Shown here piece by piece: positions 23,081 through 35,860 of a stretch of 64,000 nucleotides of DNA (position 1 is the stretch's first letter; every line of letters begins with the position of its first letter). This stretch comes from Epiperipatus broadwayi (lineage: Eukaryota; Onychophora; Udeonychophora; Euonychophora; Peripatidae): positions 1,780,147-1,844,146 of the forward strand of contig JAQFVV010006311.1 in NCBI GenBank assembly GCA_028023455.1, written 5' to 3'. The notes below the pieces were generated by a model, which did no database searches, had not been told where the DNA came from, and worked only from the letters and a program-made list of their open reading frames with translations. Both the position numbers and the translations under genes were made by a program.

Positions 23081-26000
23081 ATTATTTTATGTTTCAAATA
23101 AAATATTAGTAATTCTTTCCGAAACAAAAAAACCTTTTATAAAAATTTTACAGCTAGTTAAACATTTGCTAATGGTTATGGCAGTTTATATTTGCATCTC
23201 CAGACTTTGAGCTTGTTTATAAATATTTGGATGAATATGGCTCATTTTTATGGTATTTGTTCTTCTCCATCCAACCACAATTAATATGTCTATCACTATT
23301 TTATTATCAAATTAAAATTCAATTGTAATATCATTTTATGCTGTTACTAGAAAGATCTGGAAACTTTTTTTTTAAGATAAAAGTTTATTATTATATTAAA
23401 TGTCATTACATAAGATATCATATATAAATGAAATATACAATTTCTGTGGAACAGCAGCACACATAAAAAACTCAGTATGACTAATAGAATTACAGATATT
23501 ATAAATTGTAAGCAGTTTTAAAAATTTTTAATGCTATAATTCTAATGTGAAAAGAAATGTGTTATAAATAATTATGACTAAGATATGTTTCAAGTCCAAA
23601 CAATTGCAGAATCTGATAGTGAATCATGAAATCATTATGATGAGCAGTAAATATATTTGAATCCTTTATCTTGACTATTATATCAGTAATATACTTACAC
23701 TTTACATAATAACTTTATATAGCAATATATCAGTGAATCATCATCAGTTATGAATAGTTGGATCAATGGTAGATACATAGATTCGGGGCTTTTTTTTTTT
23801 TTAAATAAACAAAGATGCTGGAACTCACTTCTTGTCAAGTTTTTTACTAAAGAAAATTATATTCAAATATCATTTAAATGAAATTTTAACAGTTTTTCCA
23901 GATGCCATGAAGCAAATAAAAAAGTTACTATTATAATTTATTTATTTTAGACATGTCACATCTAAAGTTAAATAAACAAATACAAATATACAACTGATAA
24001 TTAAATGTAAAATGAAATTGTAAAACTTTAGATAACTGAATAAAAGTTTATAGTGATTTCCAAAGTTTTGTCCAATTCTCGTCTGACAAATTGTCTCAAT
24101 TCATTTTCTTAGAGTTAGGGTCTATGACCAAATGATGTCCTCTGACTAACTGTAGTTCAAATATTTTGAAGGATCAAAAAGTATCAAAGGTAGTCCGATG
24201 CATTATAAAATCATTAGAAGTTTCCTCAGTAAAATTTTTAAAAATATTATGACAAGATCGTAAAGCCTATCAAATATGTTCTTCAATGTGCTGGATGATA
24301 TATAGGCCAATATTTTTTTTATGTATATATTGAATGTTGCAATGACTTTATCTTATTTTTGGAATGCATTTTTTTTACCAGATGGAGTTTCCACTGATAT
24401 TATAATCCACCTAGTTCACTTTTTTTTTCCTGATAATTTTTAAACAGACTTTTATTGACATTCTTAATTACAAGAAAAAAAATAGAACTGCATTCTTACT
24501 ACTTGATCCCCCCCCCCCCCAAATAAATTATCTTTGGTTGTAATCACTAGTAAAAGCATTAAGAGGAATCTGAAATATCAGTTTTTGTGCTTGTTTCTTT
24601 ATTCTTTGTAATATCCTATGGGTTGATTTGTTATTCTCTCCAAAAAATAAATAAAAATAAAGTCAGGATGTTTCATTTTTTATGATGTGAATTATCAGTC
24701 AGATGTCTTCTGTGCAAATTCTTCAGACTGATGATATCCATACAATAGAACTTGAACTAATTGAGGGAGGATTCCTAGATTACTCGAGCTATTGATGTTC
24801 ATCATGTTGGTAATGTTCATATACAATATATTATTAAAAAATTCTTGCAGTGTTCATTAAGATTTAGCTTTATTTATTAAATAAATGGAGAAATGCTATT
24901 AACTCATAATACTTTTTTTGTCATTGTTAATGCTAGTGTTGGTTTGATTTTTAGAAAAATGTTATTATATATATATAATTTTCACCTGTTTTATGTGCAA
25001 TGTATAACTTGATTCTTTGATATTTTTGTAAAATTTATCATCAATTTTGATGGTACTTTCAACTTAAATAATATAATGATTAACTTTAACCATGTTTTGT
25101 CCATTTATTAAATTCTTGTTCATTTGGGCATTAATAATTGGGCATTAATTATTATTATTCTATAAAAAAATTGTTTAGTTATAAAAAAAAAACAATAACT
25201 AATTTTTAAAATATGTTAATTAAATGCAAAAAATAAATAAGACTGAACTTTAAAATGATAAAAGTATTTGGAATTTATCTATCAGTCAACATTGAACAAA
25301 TATTTTAAATTGAATATCTGCTATGATTTTTATATATATTTGAGATTATTATTTTATAACAAAGTTTTAAACACTAATGATATTCAGTTATAAACTGATT
25401 GTCCTGAAGCAATTGCATTTGAGAAGATACATTTAATATGTTTGCAAAATTCTTATTTATATTATACATTACTATTTTTATAAACAAACAGTATCTTTAA
25501 AAATAAAATATATTACACTTGTAAAAGTTATTATTATTATTTTTTACATGCTCATTGTTACGACTCATAAATTATTCAATTAATTCTAATCATTGATAGT
25601 GATTGCTTTAATATGTTAATGTACTTTACAAGTAGAGGAATCAATAGTTTAAATTTTATTTTAAATAATGGAAGTAGCATGCTAAATACAATCATAGTAA
25701 TCATAATTTTAAAAGATAAACATATATATAAAGAATATTAGCAAAAAATTTCTCAGAAATTTTCTGTAATTTTTTGTTTTGTTTTTGTAAATAGTATTTT
25801 TATTTTAATTTATTCTAAACGTTATATATATATAACATGCACAGCATTTATTAAGGTAAATTACATATTCCATTAATTTATCATTAGATTAATGACAGTT
25901 TACCAATAATTTATTTATAAATAGTTTAAGTGATTTTGAATGTGTTGGCACATACCTAATAAATCATTCAGTTATTATAATTAAAATGTAGATATTTAAA

Positions 26001-26160
26001 ATGTAATCATTAAAAGTTATAAATAAAATGTTTTGATACTTTAGATAAAATGTTACATTTGTAAATTATTTTTCATAGTAATTTATGTGTAAATATGTTT
26101 TTTTTTTAAAAAAAAAAATTACTCCAAGATATTACATAATACATGTAAAGAAGAAAATAT
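23081..26160. other. AT-rich, no gene assigned
   Basis: Homopolymer-rich intergenic or intronic DNA with a C-tract at about 24509-24519. On the minus strand, 24060-24330 translates to protein-like fragments that could be a transposase relic, but I could not assign a family. Confidence 0.4.
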
Positions 26161-26169
26161 GGATAAACT

Positions 26170-27190
26170 TTCCACAGTCTACCTGTCACTTCAGGGCAAG
26201 GTAGCTCTACTGAACATCAAAGTCATGAGGAAGATCAACTACTATCTCTCCATAATCAAATCACAAATATATTCATTAAAAAAATCAACACTCTCTGCAC
26301 CAGACTATTCTGGGGTAAGAAAATAGCATTAATCAGTATGCAGAAAATGCAAAGGCACAGGAAACTCAACGGCATGTCCATGCACTTCATCCAGGCCTTC
26401 TTCATTCAAAAGGCACATAGCCTGATATATAACCTAATTGAAAAGTATGATTACAACACTATTATAGTTCCCCCAACTGCTAGCCCCCCCCCAAAAAAAA
26501 AAAACAGGATGGTTTAACACAAGTCATCGAGCACCTATAAAAATACTTAAAATATTACTAGAGAAAATTTTCAAAGAAAATGCAGGATATAGGAAATTTA
26601 TGACCTCACACCACTAACACCAAAGCGGACAACACAAAACTAGGAAGCTGACTTCATGTTTGAAATATTGGAACATGGAGCCAAAATTCCTAGATCTGCT
26701 GATAAAGATAAACACAGATGCAATGCCAACAAATGCCTTTCTTTATTATAAATGACATATCACAAAAATTAATCCAATTTGTAACATTTGCCATAGACAA
26801 GAGGAAACATTTGAACATACGATTTTCACCTACCTCGGATTAAGTAACCTAAGAAGTACCATATATGAAAATACAAAAATAGACTACTATCAAATTATGT
26901 CCTTAAAAAACTGCCTAATAGTCTGATGTATGAAGATCTTCACCTTACCCAACCCAGACGAAAACACCTTCTTCACTCAAAAACTATTAAAAATGAAGAT
27001 TAGAGACCAAATACTATCCACCAAAAGCAGATACAGGGACACATGAAACTTATTTCATGTCCCTCAACCACCCTAGAAGATCTCAACAGAACACATTCAT
27101 CAACACCACATAGGTCAACCTGCAGCCTAGGTACAGGATATACACAATGAACTCAGCCACAACCGAAATCAACATATTTTAGGGTCTTAT
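26170..27190 (+). pseudogene. LINE ORF2 C-terminal remnant (L1/Tx1-like zf-RVT)
   Basis: The translation gives STVYLSLQGKVALLNIKV near 26172, like the L1-group block after the RT ('LSLKGRI.VLNSLVL'), then a frame shift into KKINTLCTRLFWGKK near 26280. At 26780-26829 it reads CNICHRQEETFEHTIF, a C-x2-C-x7-H zinc-ribbon typical of the zf-RVT tail of these LINEs. The region is less AT-rich than its neighbours, has several stops, and lacks endonuclease and RT motifs, so it is a 5'-truncated dead copy. Confidence 0.6.
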
Positions 27191-27199
27191 AGACATTGG

Positions 27200-28590
27200 C
27201 TTCACTGAAGTACTTCCCATTTAGTATATTCATTGTAATTGTTAAACAATAATTAGAAAACAATAAATTTTTTAAGATATAATATATTATGATTTTTTTA
27301 CACATATGATTTTACTGTGTAGGCATTATTTTGAAATATTTTCTACACAATAAATGAAATATAGCATTAATATTTGATTGGATTTGGACTAATTACATGA
27401 AAAGTTCTGAGTTTATTCAGAAGTCTTCAGCAATATATTTTGAATTTTTTGTCTGTACTTGAACTTATGCTGCACATGATAAAAATGGAAAAAACAATCA
27501 AAATTTTTGATATAATAAAAATGATTATTTTATATTAATGTGAATAAAATATAAACAAATAAATAACAACATAATAAGTCAGCAACAATCACTCATAAAT
27601 GAATTTGTTAATTTCATTTCCAAGAGAGAGAGAAAAAAATAGTACTACTAATAGTAGTAATAGTATTAGAAGTAGTAGAAGTAGTAATAATAGTATGCAA
27701 ACCAATTTATGAAAAATAAACACATTGACCTATAGAATATGCTAATGCATTATTCTAGTTTTACAATGCTGCCTTTTAATTTCTTCTACACCCAACTATT
27801 TGTTTTTGAAATATTTTAACATCATGTTTAGTCATATCTTACCAATGTATTTTATTGTTTACCATATAAAATCAATCAATATTACCCTTTTGAATGTTTT
27901 TGAGATAATCTTTATAATGCAAATGATGTCTATTCTCTCTCTGAAAACCATGCTCAAGTTTACCATGGAACTCTCTTTTAGGAAATCTTGTGTTATTCAT
28001 TCATTACAGAAGTCCTATCCAATGAAAATGTGATTTTACAATAGTAGATTTTATAGTATCACATCCATCAAACTGAAAAACATGTTGATTGCTCTTATCT
28101 TGTATTTTTAAAATTTTACAGAGCATTCTTAATAAATTTTTCAAATACTTTATATTATGTCAATGATTGCAGTAGTTATCTCATTGTGCTGAGATACCCT
28201 CTCTTATAACTTGTTAATGGCAGCAGCTGCATATTGGAGTCTGTGCACCCTCATCATATAAGTCCATCTTTCTACTTAAAAAGTTACCATATTATTTAAA
28301 ATGGTTTACATTAAATTAAATTAATAACAAACAAAACAAAATGAATTTAATAGAAGTTTAAGATTGTTTGTGAGAAAGAAATTTAAGATTGTTTGTGAGA
28401 GGAAACTTAAGGTAAAAATAATTTGTGTTTGTTATATATATTGAATTATTGTGGAATATTTTATATATTTATTATTTATGTATTTCTTTAATTGTTCCGT
28501 GAGATAGACTATAAAAGAATATAATTAAATTTGTTGGAGTATTACTGTAATTTATAACAGTTCATATAAAAAATCAAGATTTATAAAAAA
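27200..28590. other. AT-rich; AGT-type microsatellite
   Basis: An imperfect (AGT/AAT)n microsatellite lies at about 27638-27695, preceded by a short (AG)n run at about 27624. A 77-codon frame at 27800 has no recognisable motif. Nothing else seen. Confidence 0.5.
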
Positions 28591-28599
28591 GTTGCATAT

Positions 28600-31390
28600 G
28601 ACTTACATTATCAAAATGATGACCATCCAAAATAAAAAGTTCCTAAGATTTTTCTTCTTTCAGCTGCTAATAAAAACTTTTTGATATTAATTATTAAACC
28701 AGTCTTTATATATTGCATTCAAAAAAATCATCAGCATACTGTAAGTCCATAATACAAGAAGATGAAATGCTTGTTTTTGCTTTAATTGATTCAAAGTAAA
28801 ACTACCAAATCTATATTGCCTTTTGATTCCTAATTCATTAAACTGCCTACCAATAGTTCCAAAGGTCATAATCATAAAAATCAAATACACTGTTGGAGCA
28901 GGTGCACATTCTTGTTAGAAATCAGTTTTTATTTCAAATACCTTAGATTTTTCATTTACACATACGACTAATTTTAAACAATATCATAGATCTATTTATT
29001 AATTAAGTCAAATGCTTTGACCAAATTACCAAAAGCAATATATAAATCACTCTTTTGTTCTGAAATTTTATTATATTTTCCTAATAACATTATCTTATAG
29101 TGTTTTTTTAATAAAATCACAATAAATTTCTAATATCCATTGATCTGTGACTGGAAGTAATCCATTTAATAAAATCCTTGAAAATAATTTTGTTATATTA
29201 GGTAATAATGATAATAATAATTATTTTAATCTTGTATATTCTTTTTATTTTTAAAAATTAGAACAATAGAAGCATTCTTAAGATCAAGTGGCACAGCTTC
29301 ACAAGTCCAAATATTCCTTAAAAAATTCCAATATTTTTGAAATTAACAACATAACATCACATATTTTAAACTTCAGTGGTATTTTATAGGGATTTGCAGG
29401 GTTTTGTTTTTAAGATTACAAAGATCTGATTTGACTTCACTGTGCTTAATATTTTTTTCAAAATCTACATGAGTAGATAGAATGAGATAATCTTTAAATG
29501 TCATCATCTCAGATCTTGTATCATTATTTAAAACATGGTCAAAATACCATTTCTACCTATTCAAAATATCATTGTCATCATGCAAGAATATCAGAGAATG
29601 TCATAACCATATTTAATAGGATTGTGATATCATTTTCAAGTTCATATGTTCCCTTTAATACATCAAAAAAATTTAAAGTGACCATGATCAATGAATATCT
29701 ATATTTACTTTGCAGTTTTAACTTACCAATCATTTTTATCAATCATTGAACATCTGCCTTTAAAGTCTTTATTATTCTGAAGCTTAATACATTGACATAA
29801 CCTATTCCTATAGAGATTTCCATGTCTCTATAATAAAACAATTCTGAAAGTACAAACTAGCAATATTAGTGTGAATGAAAATATGATAAGAATATAATCG
29901 TTTTTTTAATGTAGCTTATATTAATCTTGGGAGTTTATTAATTCATGATCTATCTATCAATCTGAGCTTGTGTGTTGTGTAATATGAACTTCTCTAGTAT
30001 TCCAATTCCTAATTAGAATGCAATTCATTAATATTCATTGTTAAGAGCATGGTTGCACCTATGTTTCTTTATAGTGATTACTCTGCCTATACAATATGTT
30101 TGTGATAATATTCAATATGTTATGCAAAAATTCAATAACAATAGACCATTTGCAGTTTTAGCACCAATATTATTATAACCAGAAACTTTTGAATAAAGTT
30201 TTCTCTTTGTACCAATATATGCATTAAAGTGTCCAAGAACAAAAAACTTGTTCTTTTATTGACATTGCTGTAATAATGCTATGCAACAAAGAAATCATTT
30301 TGGTGCTGATTTTACATATGTACTATCTATTGGCAGAGTGATCATTCACACACAAAAATCAACAGGATGATGCTAACCAATTAGTTTGATTTACTTTTAT
30401 AATGAAAATAATAACAGTTTGTTTAAAATATTATAATATGCATGAAAAAATAAACACAATTGATTTAGGAATCAAACATAGTACAATTTACATTTTTATG
30501 GAAACATGAAAATACTGTAATTTATTTAGAAAACAAGTACTATTACGAGTTTGTTTATAGGTGTAAAAATAATACTATTTACAGGGAACCCACTAATTAA
30601 AATAAAATTTATTTGGTGCATTTTTTGCCATACATATTGTTACTTTTTCCATTTTAGGAATGTATGCCTATCATATTGAATAAATTAATTTCTTTAAGAA
30701 AATTTGCATTGCATTTGATGGATTTTTCTTTTCAATTATTTTTCATTTGTTTTCAATCATTGTTTTTTTTTTTTTCTAAGTATGATAATATTGTCTGATT
30801 TAAATTATTTTTTATGTTTTCATAAAAAAAAATTTATTTTTATTATGAAAAGATAACTAACAATCATTTTACTCCCTAAAGATTAGTTAAACATTATATT
30901 TTTATGTTTTTCTCAAAACATATTACATTTTTGAAGGAATTGGAAATTATTTTTATTTTTGAAAAAACGAAATTGATCAGTCAGCATTTTCTTGTCAATT
31001 TTTATTTGTGGAAGGTGGTTCCACCAACTCATAGTATGAAGATTGGCATACAAACTTTCTTTCTCTGAATTCTCTAAATCTAATATTGGAATATTTGCTT
31101 TAATGAAATGGACATAGTTATTATGGTACAAGTCATGTTTTAATACTATTTGCCTTTTATTGATACATGAAAAATTCCAAGAGCTTATCCAACACCATGC
31201 AGTCTCCTTTTAGTAATTATTCTGCCCTTCAAAAAAACTTATAGCCATCTGTTTTATTAAAGTTTCTTTTTGTGGTAGACAGGTTTCACTAAGCAGCTGT
31301 ATAAATCTCAAGTATTGACAACTCCTTAATCACCAGTGCTGTTTTTTATTCAATTCTTGAAGATTTTTTTGGCAAAAATAAAATCTGCAC
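28600..31390 (-). pseudogene. CR1/BovB-like LINE ORF2, heavily decayed
   Basis: Minus-strand translation, stitched over many stops, follows the order of a non-LTR ORF2. Endonuclease: LSETCLPQKE near 31310, then ANIPILDLENSEKES near 31080, then NAYIGTKRK and GLLLLNFC near 30200. Reverse transcriptase: ASIVLIFKNKKN near 29270, RILLNGLLP near 29165, SDLYIAFGNLVKAFDLINK near 29040 (F-V-D-L-x-K-A-F-D block with the first catalytic D replaced), APAPTVYLIF near 28890, and LQYADD in another frame near 28735. All domains are present in the right order and spacing except for some extra sequence between EN pieces at 30.35-31.0 kb. It cannot be functional. Confidence 0.65.
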
Positions 31391-31608
31391 ACTCTATGTA
31401 CCTAAATTTAGGAAAAAAAACCATAGATATATAATATTTACATTTTTTATTATTAGTGCCTCTTGCTTTACCATTACTACATGATAATATTATTTCTTCA
31501 ATATAAAACATGGTTTCTGTGTTTAAAAGAAAAGATTATTATTTATAATATCCTGCAATGCTAAGCAAGCTTTCAATTATTTATAGTCATATTTGTAGCG
31601 TAAGTAGT

Positions 31609-33740
31609 TTACTGATCGTTTGTATTATTTATCCTCAAGTGTCTGACATGATACTTCAAAAAAATGTATATGTAAATAACATGATTTAAATAGATCATTT
31701 TTAAATAGGCAAATGCAGGATTCTTTTTTATTAATAGTGTGAGAGTTATTAGAAATGTGCAATGCGTTAAATTTGCACTTCTTGTCATTTTGATCAGAAT
31801 ATGTAGTCCTAACTTTTGTTGAATCAAAGGGGTGACCATGCCCAATTTCATGTTTAAAAAGATTGATTTAACACCAGAATTGGCTTTAACATGGTTATAT
31901 TTATATGTATGTTGTGCTACTCTAGTTCCAATATTTGACCGCGACTTCCCAAAGTAAACTGCATTTCAAAACAAATTGCTGTAATCAATCCTATACATGA
32001 TCTTTAAGGCCTATTTTGATGTTAGCTTGTCCTTGGTATTATTTATGAGTCAATTTTTTAGAAAAGGAAAGATTCTGAAACTGATATTTGTGTCTGAGTA
32101 AATATTGTACAGACTATGGAATAAATTTTGTTATATGTGGTGAACTAATCTCGGGTCTTGTATTAGTCTATGGTAGTCTGCGTATATTATAATAAAACTT
32201 TTTGACAGTGTTAATGAGATATTTATATCTATATCCTATTTCACACAAGCTATTGATGTACCCATCATTGTTTGTTTTACAATTGGCTTTGTATTTAAAT
32301 AACATGAAATTCCAATATAGGAAAGTCTTAAAATCCCAATTTATGCATAGTAGGGGTTAGTAATTGAGAATGAATCATGCCTCTAATTTATAAGGATTTA
32401 ACGGTCATTTTATAATTGAAATGATTGTTATCTTTTTGTAAATATAGATCTAAAAATTTTATACCTTTCAATGTGTCTTCCTGTTCAATTGTCCAATTTA
32501 AATGTGACACTTGTACAAGCTCTGGTTGAATTTTGGTTATTTGACTCTCAGGTGTGCAAATGAGAACATCATCAGGGTTTGGAATAATTAAATCCTCGAA
32601 TTTTGTAAGAGCATTACTACATATAATACCACTTATTGGAGGCCCATATGTCATCCAAATTCCATTGCATAATATTTGTTTGGCAGGCTGTGATATCCTC
32701 ATTTATTTTCAACATTCAACTATTAATGCAGTTTTATTGGGATCATAATCTGTTCTTTGTAGATCATATTTAACAATATCTATTGATAATGTATATGAAA
32801 TAGAGCTGTAAAGTTCAGTTATATCCAATGATGTTAATTTTTAATTTTTACCTATATTCAAATCTGTGATTTTATTAACACACTCGAAATAAGATTTTAT
32901 AGTACATTTACCAAAGCCAGTTAGTGCTGTCAATTACTCGACAATTATTTTTGCTGCCTTATAATAATAAGTTCTGCTGAAATCCATCATCAGTCTAACT
33001 AGATGATATATTTTTAAGCAATTTGATATTTGCAAATATTTCAGGAGGTTCAAGTTGGATATATTTGGAGGTATTCATATCTTGTAAATGCTTTATTACA
33101 AAACTTCCTTAAAATTGGAGAAATAAATTTATCTTTCAATCATTTTAAATTATAAACATCTATTGGTTTAAATTTTAACTTATCGAGTTAAATGGATTTT
33201 TTTTGCTGATATTCACTGACATTTAGTAAGACAAATCTTTTACCCTTGTCTTCTTTTATGCAAACAATACTGTTATACTGAATGTATATCTTAATGGGTC
33301 TCTTGGCATTTAACTATTTTGTGTTGTTTAATTTGTAGAGTTTTGTTTTCATTACTTTTGATATCTTTCCAATAGCGTTCTCTCTTTGAGGAAGATTTTC
33401 ATATGTTGTTTCAATATTTACTATTAATTCCATTTTGGATTTTTCCAGATTTTCCAATGAATGTTAATCCCTCTAAAATCTTTTTTATTTTACCATGAGG
33501 ATTGCAGTTAATAAGATTTATAAAACTATTTTTCAATGATTGCTTTTGGGCCAAAAGTGATAATTTTTTGTACTTTTAATTTAAGTACTATAAGTCCACA
33601 TTTCTCATAAATGCTCGTAGGTATTTTGTATCTTTTGCTAATATGTTTTTGTAACTTTAGCAACATACTTTTTTACTATCTCTACATCATTTATTATAAG
33701 ATTTAATAAGTAATAATGGATGATCGATGATAGTGCTTAA
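31609..33740 (-). pseudogene. Penelope-like element: RT plus GIY-YIG endonuclease, decayed
   Basis: PLE proteins copy their RNA with a telomerase-like reverse transcriptase and cut DNA with a C-terminal GIY-YIG nuclease. On the minus strand, SLDITELYSSISYTLSIDIV near 32830 matches the PLE RT block that normally holds the first catalytic D; YGPPISGIICSNALTKFED near 32640 matches 'MGSPISPILANIFM..FE'; PNPDDVLIC near 32580 matches the 'YVDD' block; GIKFLDLYLQ near 32460 matches the PLE 'LPFLDV.I' signature. Downstream, VYFGKSRSNIGTRVAQH near 31955 and LGHGHPFDSTKV near 31835 fit the GIY-YIG domain. Frameshifts and stops occur throughout (intact only over 32702-32388, 104 codons). A hammerhead motif lies just upstream at 33.77 kb. 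Confidence 0.75.
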
Positions 33741-33767
33741 TAAATTTCTATCCTGTCCTATCCAATA

Positions 33768-33809
33768 TCTCCAGACTTATTTCAAGCTTATAGCTTTCAT
33801 CAATGAAAA
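33768..33809 (-). ncRNA. Hammerhead ribozyme of the Penelope-like element
   Basis: On the minus strand: TTGATGA (33803-33797, consensus CTGANGA with the first C changed to T), stem II AAGC/GCTT (four perfect pairs around TATAA), GAAA (33783-33780), short stem III, and triplet GTC with predicted cleavage after 33774. Stem I pairs TTTTCA with TGGAGA (six pairs, two wobbles). It lies upstream of the RT in the same orientation, where PLEs are known to carry HHRs in their terminal repeats. The sequence after the cleavage site (TGGAGATATTGGAT) is nearly that of the family A repeats (TGGGGATATTGGAT), linking them to this PLE. Confidence 0.65.
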
Positions 33810-33829
33810 ACTTTGGATCTTGTAACAGT

Positions 33830-35585
33830 GCACTTGGAGATTGAATACATTTCCAGCTGATATTAATTTATTTCTCTTTTATACTATGAACCTATCATCC
33901 AAATTGAAAATGATGTAAATGTTTTTAATCTAAGCCATCTAGCTTGTATAGTCATATAGATTTGAAACTAGCTCAGTTCCCTTATATTATATTATCTGTA
34001 ATTTTTTAATACCTCTAGGCATCTCTATCATGTGGTTATGATTTAGTATAAAACCAATAAAATATTACATCACTCTTATCTCAGGATTTCAGTTTACATA
34101 TTATTTTTCTAGTATAAAAAAGAGATAAATGATAGCAGCTGGAAAGAGGATGCATTAGATTTCCAAATGAACTGGTCCAAGATTCCAAACTTCCACATTT
34201 GAAATCCATAATCTTAGAATTAGTTAAGGATATTGTATAGCACAGCACAGGATAGGCATTTGTGAATTATCATCTGGTATGTATTATACTCACTAAAGCT
34301 TACAGTAAGTGGCATGTTACACAACAATATGTCATATGAAATCATGTAATAGACTCCTGTTAATTTTATAATTTTTAATATGTAATCCACAAAGCATAAT
34401 AACCTAGCCAGACTAGATGATTTCAGGCCTTTTTTTTTTGATCATGTTTTCTATATTTTTTTACTTCCATAATAGTCTTGGGTATTTTTAAATAGGACTG
34501 CCTAAACATACAATCTTTTTCAAGTTAAACTCAGTCCCAAATCCAGTTTTAGCCCAGCTTGTTAGTGATTTTATTGCCTCTGATAAAGGACTGCCAGATT
34601 ATTAAACCTGTCCTTGCCAATACTTTCTAATCCTTGAGGCCTTGAGTTAACAAAAAAATGAAAAGAGCAATTGGATTTAGAATTTCTGTGAATGTTGTTA
34701 AAGGATGAAAATGTGTTTGCATAAACATTCAATTCCAATGTTACATTAGTGTAGGGAAATGATAGATGTCATAAGAGTCTCATGATGATTAACTCTACAC
34801 TATCTTTAATCATAATAATAAATAGATATCAATTATTCAGTTAATTAAATTTTTTATAAATTGTTGAAATATTCTATAACTTTTATACATTATCCCCCAT
34901 CAAATCATTCATTTATTTGTGTGACAAGATGTTTTTCTTTTAATTTTTAAATTGCAATTAATAATTTGAAAATCTATAATGCTTTTCATTACAAATTTGA
35001 TAATTGGATATATCAATGATAAGGAAAATCTTTTCAAATTATATTTTTTCTATCCTTTTATATCTGAGTATGTTTAAATGTAATTTTAAAATAAATAATA
35101 ATTACAATATTCTGTAAAGAGTTTTTCATGTCTCATGTGGTATGTCTTTAGTTCATATAAAAAGCAAGGGATCTCAAGTATAAATTAAAATGTATTCAAT
35201 AATTATGTAATTTTTATTCTTATTTTCATTTCACATCCTTCTATTCTTGAAACTAGTATTGATTTGTAAACTTAACTTTATTAAATTATACATTATTTTA
35301 ATTTATGTTTTGATTGTAATTGGGTGTTAGTACTTTTATCAGTAATGATAATAAAAATAGTTTATTGAATTGAGGTTCTCAATATCGATTGTTAATATAT
35401 TTGTGAAAAACTTTAATTATACTTGGAGACAGTTTCTGGATATGATCAATAACACATAAATATCCTCATGATTTTTTTATTTTAACCATTACCTATCTGT
35501 CACACATAAATGTTTTAAGATTATTTTTTATATTTTCTGATGACAAAGAAGTTTTAAAATTATATTTTAATAGTATTAATCTTCT
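33830..35585. other. AT-rich, nothing assigned
   Basis: No reading frame, RNA gene or repeat recognised. The part nearest the PLE may include its 5' leader. Confidence 0.4.
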
Positions 35586-35589
35586 TCAG

Positions 35590-35860
35590 AATGATGGTCT
35601 TTCTAGGTTTAATCTTATTTTTTCATGAAGTTTAATCACATTTCTTCATTTCATACCTTCTTCTTTTCACATCACTCCAGAAAATTTATTTTTTTCCATT
35701 TATCTATTTTAATTGGTCTCCTGTAATCTTTTGTTATGCAGTTTAAAATTTAAACTCTCAATCTATTATCATTTCTTTTAATGCTTTGTCCAGTCTAACT
35801 TGAATTTAGTCTCGTAGTTATTTCACTGATATCAGTGATATCTCTTTATTTCTCTCACCT
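35590..35860 (-). pseudogene. RTE LINE 3' end remnant
   Basis: The plus-strand text follows that of the intact LINE at 43.2-43.4 kb (for example CAGTTTAAAATTTAAACTCT here against CAGTTTAAAATTTCAATTGT there, and the preceding TTCTTCATTTCAT/ACATCACTCC blocks), in the same minus orientation. It covers only the last roughly 80 codons and is interrupted by stops. Confidence 0.5.

Noticed and set aside
27619-27700. Possible CRISPR-like or tandem array
   Set aside because: It is a simple AGT/AAT microsatellite.
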